From contig JALSNF010000038.1 in the NCBI GenBank assembly GCA_026987115.1, forward strand, positions 1-33,605: DNA of 33,605 nt. Reading direction: 5' to 3'. This document shows, piece by piece, positions 31,128 to 33,605 of this stretch. The position numbers and the translations under genes are program-made. The notes under the pieces are model-generated. The model was given only the letters and a program-made list of their open reading frames with translations, was not told where the DNA came from and did not search any database. The first letter of the stretch is position 1. The number at the start of each line of letters is the position of its first letter. This stretch comes from Desulfurobacteriaceae bacterium (GTDB lineage: Bacteria; Aquificota; Aquificia; Desulfurobacteriales; Desulfurobacteriaceae).

Positions 31128-33522
31128 CTAAGAGCTCCTTTCTAACAACTTGGGCCGTTGAAAGGTCTAATCCCATTAAACTTAAAATTTCCTGAATCTT
31201 TAAACTTTTCCCTCCTTCAACCTTAACCTTTAACTCAACCTCTTCTGAAAGTTCTTTAACTTCTAAAATCCAATCGCTCCTATCGCATAAAGCTTTTAAG
31301 GAGAAGGCCTTTAAAGGCCTTATAACGTAGCTAAAACTATTTACGACACTTGCCAAACTCCCTTTAAGGGGGAGTTCCAAGTAGCCTTTAAATTTTAAAC
31401 CTTCAGGAAGGAAGTCTTTAGACTCTAAAATAAAGGAGTCAAAGTCGTAGCTTTCCTCGGTTAACTCAAGTTCAACAACCTCTCCAAGCCCTTCCACTCC
31501 CACAGGAAGACCAAAGAGTATGTTGAACTTTGGATGGGGGTTAAAGCCTTGGGAATACCTAACGGGAACTTTAAACTTCCTGAAAGTTCTGGTAAAAGCT
31601 CTCGTTAAATCTAAAAGGGAGAGAAATCTTGAAAAGCCTACCTTTTCAAAGATTAAAGCAACTTTCCTTTTTAAAGGGAAGTCTCTTTTAGGTCTTGGAG
31701 GGACTTTAAACTCTATCTTCTCTGGAATTGGAAATTCCTTCAGTTTCTTTATCTGGCTCGGAGTGCAGGCTCCGCAGGCGTGGCACCCTACAATCCTACA
31801 GTCTGGAGTCCAAAGTTCCTTTTCAGCCTTTCTAAGCTCTCTCTTTAAAAACTCCTTACTGACAACTCCTTTAATAAAGTCCCAGGGGAGCTCCTCTTCT
31901 AAGTTTCTCTTGCCAAGCTCTCTGTCTAAATCAATCCCGCTTTTTTCAAAGGCCCTCTGCCACCCTTCCCAGTTAAAGAACTCGTCCCAACCGTCAAGGA
32001 AGCAACCTTCTTGGTGGGCCAAAAGGAGGAGCTCTGAAGTCTTTTCCCCTCCCCTAGTTAAAAGGGCCTCTATCAGGGATTGCCTGTAATCGTGGAACCT
32101 TAAAGTAAAAGCTTTAGGAGATTTCCTCTTTATGTAGCTTATCTTCTCTTTAACTTGCTCTTCTTTTGAAAAGGGCTCCCACTGAAAGGGAGTAAAGGGC
32201 TTTGGAACAAAAATAGAGATGCCGGCAGCTAAGTGTTTTTTCCCTTTATACCTCCTTGAGATTTTATAAACCTGCCAAAGCATATCAACGAGAGCCTCTA
32301 TGTCTTCAAACTCCTCAAAAGGAAGACCTATCATAAAGTAAAGCTTTAGCCTGTTCCAACCCCTTGAAAAGAGACCTTCAACTGCATTAAAGAGGTCTTC
32401 GTTTGTTAGGTCTTTATTTATAATTCTCCTAAGCCTATCTGAACCTACCTCTGGAGCCAAAGTAAATCCGGTCTTTTTAACCTGCATAACTTGCAAGGCA
32501 AGGTCAGGATTAAAGCCTTTAACTCTCATTGAGGGAAGGGAAAGGGAGAGCATCTCCCTATGGCAAACTTCCATAACTTCCGGAACCAAAGAGTTAAACT
32601 GGCTGTGGTCTGAAATTGAAAGGGAGGAAAGGGAAGCTTCCTCGTAGCCGGTGTTTTTAAAAGTCTTCTCTAAGAGCTCTTTTATTAAATCAGAACTCCT
32701 TTCCCTGTAAGGTCTGTATATGTAGCCTGCCTGACAGAACCTACATCCCCTTAAACACCCCCTTGCAGCTTCAACTGCAATCCTATCTTGGGCAGTTTCA
32801 ACTACCGGTATCGGGTAAGAAGTAGGAAAGTAGCCTTCAGAAACCCCAACAAAGACCGCCTTTTTAACGGGATACCTGCCAAACTTTGGAACCCAAACTC
32901 CTTCTATCTTTCTAACTTCACTAAGGAAGTCCTCCTTTTCTCCCCCTTGAGACCTAACTTCCCTAAAGAGCTCTCCAATCTCTATAAGAGCTTTCTCTCC
33001 GTCTCCTACAACGAAAAAGTCAATAAAAGGTGAAAGGGGAACAGGGTTGTAAACGCAAGGACCTCCCGCAAAGACTAAGGGAAACTTCCCTTCTCTCTCT
33101 TTAGACATAAGAGGTAAACCTGCAAGCTTTAAAAGCTTTAACGCGTTGGTATAGGTAAGCTCAGAAGAGAAAGAGAGTCCCCACAGGTCGTAGTCTTTAA
33201 CCGGGCGGAGCTCTTCCAGAGTGTAAAGGGGAATTCCCCTTTTTGCCATAAACTCCTGCATGTCAGGGCGGGGAAGATAAGCCCTGTGCATTAAGGCAAA
33301 AGAGGTTTTGTTAACCAAGTAGTAAAGGATTTTCCCTCCTATGTGGGAAGAACCGACCTCGTAGAGGTCCGGATAGGAAATGACAAACCTTACCTCCCTT
33401 TCAGAAAACTTGGGAGCTCTCAAGTTAAGCTCTAAAGGAAGATAAGAAGCAGGTTTCTTTACACTGTAGAGCTCCTGCAAGCTCTCGCCAATCTTCCTTT
33501 CAGACAAAGAGAGGACAGCCAA
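31093..33522 (-). CDS. Radical SAM protein (TIGR03960 type) fused to DUF2344
   Basis: An 809-aa two-part protein. The first about 570 residues begin with a B12-binding-like region (VRFVISYPDLYEVGSSHIGG, FAGGPCVYNP) and a radical SAM core with the 4Fe-4S motif C256-x3-C260-x2-C263 (CLRGCRFCQAGYIYRP). The last about 180 residues (VALIFEKVGFSRFLSLLDLTRAF, YSQGFNPHPKFNILFGLPVGVEG) are the DUF2344/TIGR03936 domain. A CxxCxxC cluster (VGCHACGACTPSQIKKL) near 605 lies between them. This fusion is widespread next to rng and ribosomal protein genes, and its reaction is not established as far as I know. Start is TTG at 33522 with GGAGG six bases upstream; it leads the operon to rng, bamD, rsfS and rlmH. 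The 83 bases upstream contain no convincing promoter. Confidence 0.92.
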   Translation of the reverse strand: MAVLSLSERKIGESLQELYSVKKPASYLPLELNLRAPKFSEREVRFVISYPDLYEVGSSHIGGKILYYLVNKTSFALMHRAYLPRPDMQEFMAKRGIPLYTLEELRPVKDYDLWGLSFSSELTYTNALKLLKLAGLPLMSKEREGKFPLVFAGGPCVYNPVPLSPFIDFFVVGDGEKALIEIGELFREVRSQGGEKEDFLSEVRKIEGVWVPKFGRYPVKKAVFVGVSEGYFPTSYPIPVVETAQDRIAVEAARGCLRGCRFCQAGYIYRPYRERSSDLIKELLEKTFKNTGYEEASLSSLSISDHSQFNSLVPEVMEVCHREMLSLSLPSMRVKGFNPDLALQVMQVKKTGFTLAPEVGSDRLRRIINKDLTNEDLFNAVEGLFSRGWNRLKLYFMIGLPFEEFEDIEALVDMLWQVYKISRRYKGKKHLAAGISIFVPKPFTPFQWEPFSKEEQVKEKISYIKRKSPKAFTLRFHDYRQSLIEALLTRGGEKTSELLLLAHQEGCFLDGWDEFFNWEGWQRAFEKSGIDLDRELGKRNLEEELPWDFIKGVVSKEFLKRELRKAEKELWTPDCRIVGCHACGACTPSQIKKLKEFPIPEKIEFKVPPRPKRDFPLKRKVALIFEKVGFSRFLSLLDLTRAFTRTFRKFKVPVRYSQGFNPHPKFNILFGLPVGVEGLGEVVELELTEESYDFDSFILESKDFLPEGLKFKGYLELPLKGSLASVVNSFSYVIRPLKAFSLKALCDRSDWILEVKELSEEVELKVKVEGGKSLKIQEILSLMGLDLSTAQVVRKELLVGKENTYKRTD

Positions 33523-33605
33523 AAAAACCTCCGCAAACAGTTAAAAATCAAGAGCATTAAAAACCAATTTAGACTTTCTCAACTCCTTTTCAACGGGAAG
33601 AAAAA

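Overview
The window is about 33.6 kb of dense bacterial chromosome carrying housekeeping genes. Genes abut or overlap by a few bases, no gene-free stretch exceeds a few hundred bases, and I see no phage, transposon or CRISPR. Proteins are rich in Lys and Glu, codon use favours ATA (Ile) and AGG/AGA (Arg), tRNA stems are GC-rich, and transketolase is split into two genes. This fits a thermophilic, probably autotrophic, Gram-negative bacterium. Outer-membrane genes (bamD, a TonB-like protein, rlpA) support Gram-negative. My best inference is the Aquificota, perhaps Desulfurobacteriaceae; this is family-level pattern recognition, not a database result.

Layout. 1-4327 (minus): argH - tktN - tktC - ctpA, ctpA running off the left edge. 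4401-5867 (plus): guaB, back to back with an HNH nuclease gene (5872-6459, minus). 6504-6794 (plus): a small cupin. 6825-8201 (minus): a long class II aldolase-like protein. 8252-10532 (plus): rlpA and nadB, converging on dapE (10529-11584, minus), which lies just downstream of a four-tRNA operon (Lys, Glu, Ala, Met/Ile2) with a near-consensus promoter. 12026-12787 (plus): TonB-like protein, against riboflavin synthase (minus). 13402-14055 (plus): DsbC-like thioredoxin-fold protein, converging on topA - yfcE-like phosphoesterase - carbonic-anhydrase-like protein (minus). 17364-18488 (plus): multi-TM channel-like protein with a clear terminator, then tRNA-Phe, tRNA-Leu, a small membrane protein, hslV, hslU and an M24 peptidase. 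22026-24597 (minus): pgeF - dprA - midA-like methyltransferase. 24615-27860 (plus): three unknown proteins, a phosphoribosyltransferase, a small unknown protein and mtnP. 27864-33522 (minus): radical SAM/DUF2344 protein - rng - bamD - rsfS - rlmH.

Functionally the window combines central carbon metabolism (transketolase, aldolase), biosynthesis (arginine, GMP, NAD, riboflavin, lysine/peptidoglycan via DapE), protein quality control (HslUV, CtpA, aminopeptidase), ribosome and RNA maturation (Rng, RsfS, RlmH), DNA topology and uptake (TopA, DprA), and envelope maintenance (BamD, RlpA, TonB-like, DsbC-like).

The most unusual signals are: (i) a very strong excess of the palindrome GAGCTC across the window, in all three reading phases, resembling the highly iterated palindromes known from cyanobacteria; (ii) palindromic TAAAATTTTA elements in very short divergent intergenic regions that could be -10 boxes on both strands and give leaderless mRNAs; (iii) an overlapping cluster of unrecognised genes at 24615-26685 that includes a candidate PD-(D/E)XK nuclease; and (iv) a carbonic-anhydrase-fold protein that seems to have lost most of its zinc ligands.
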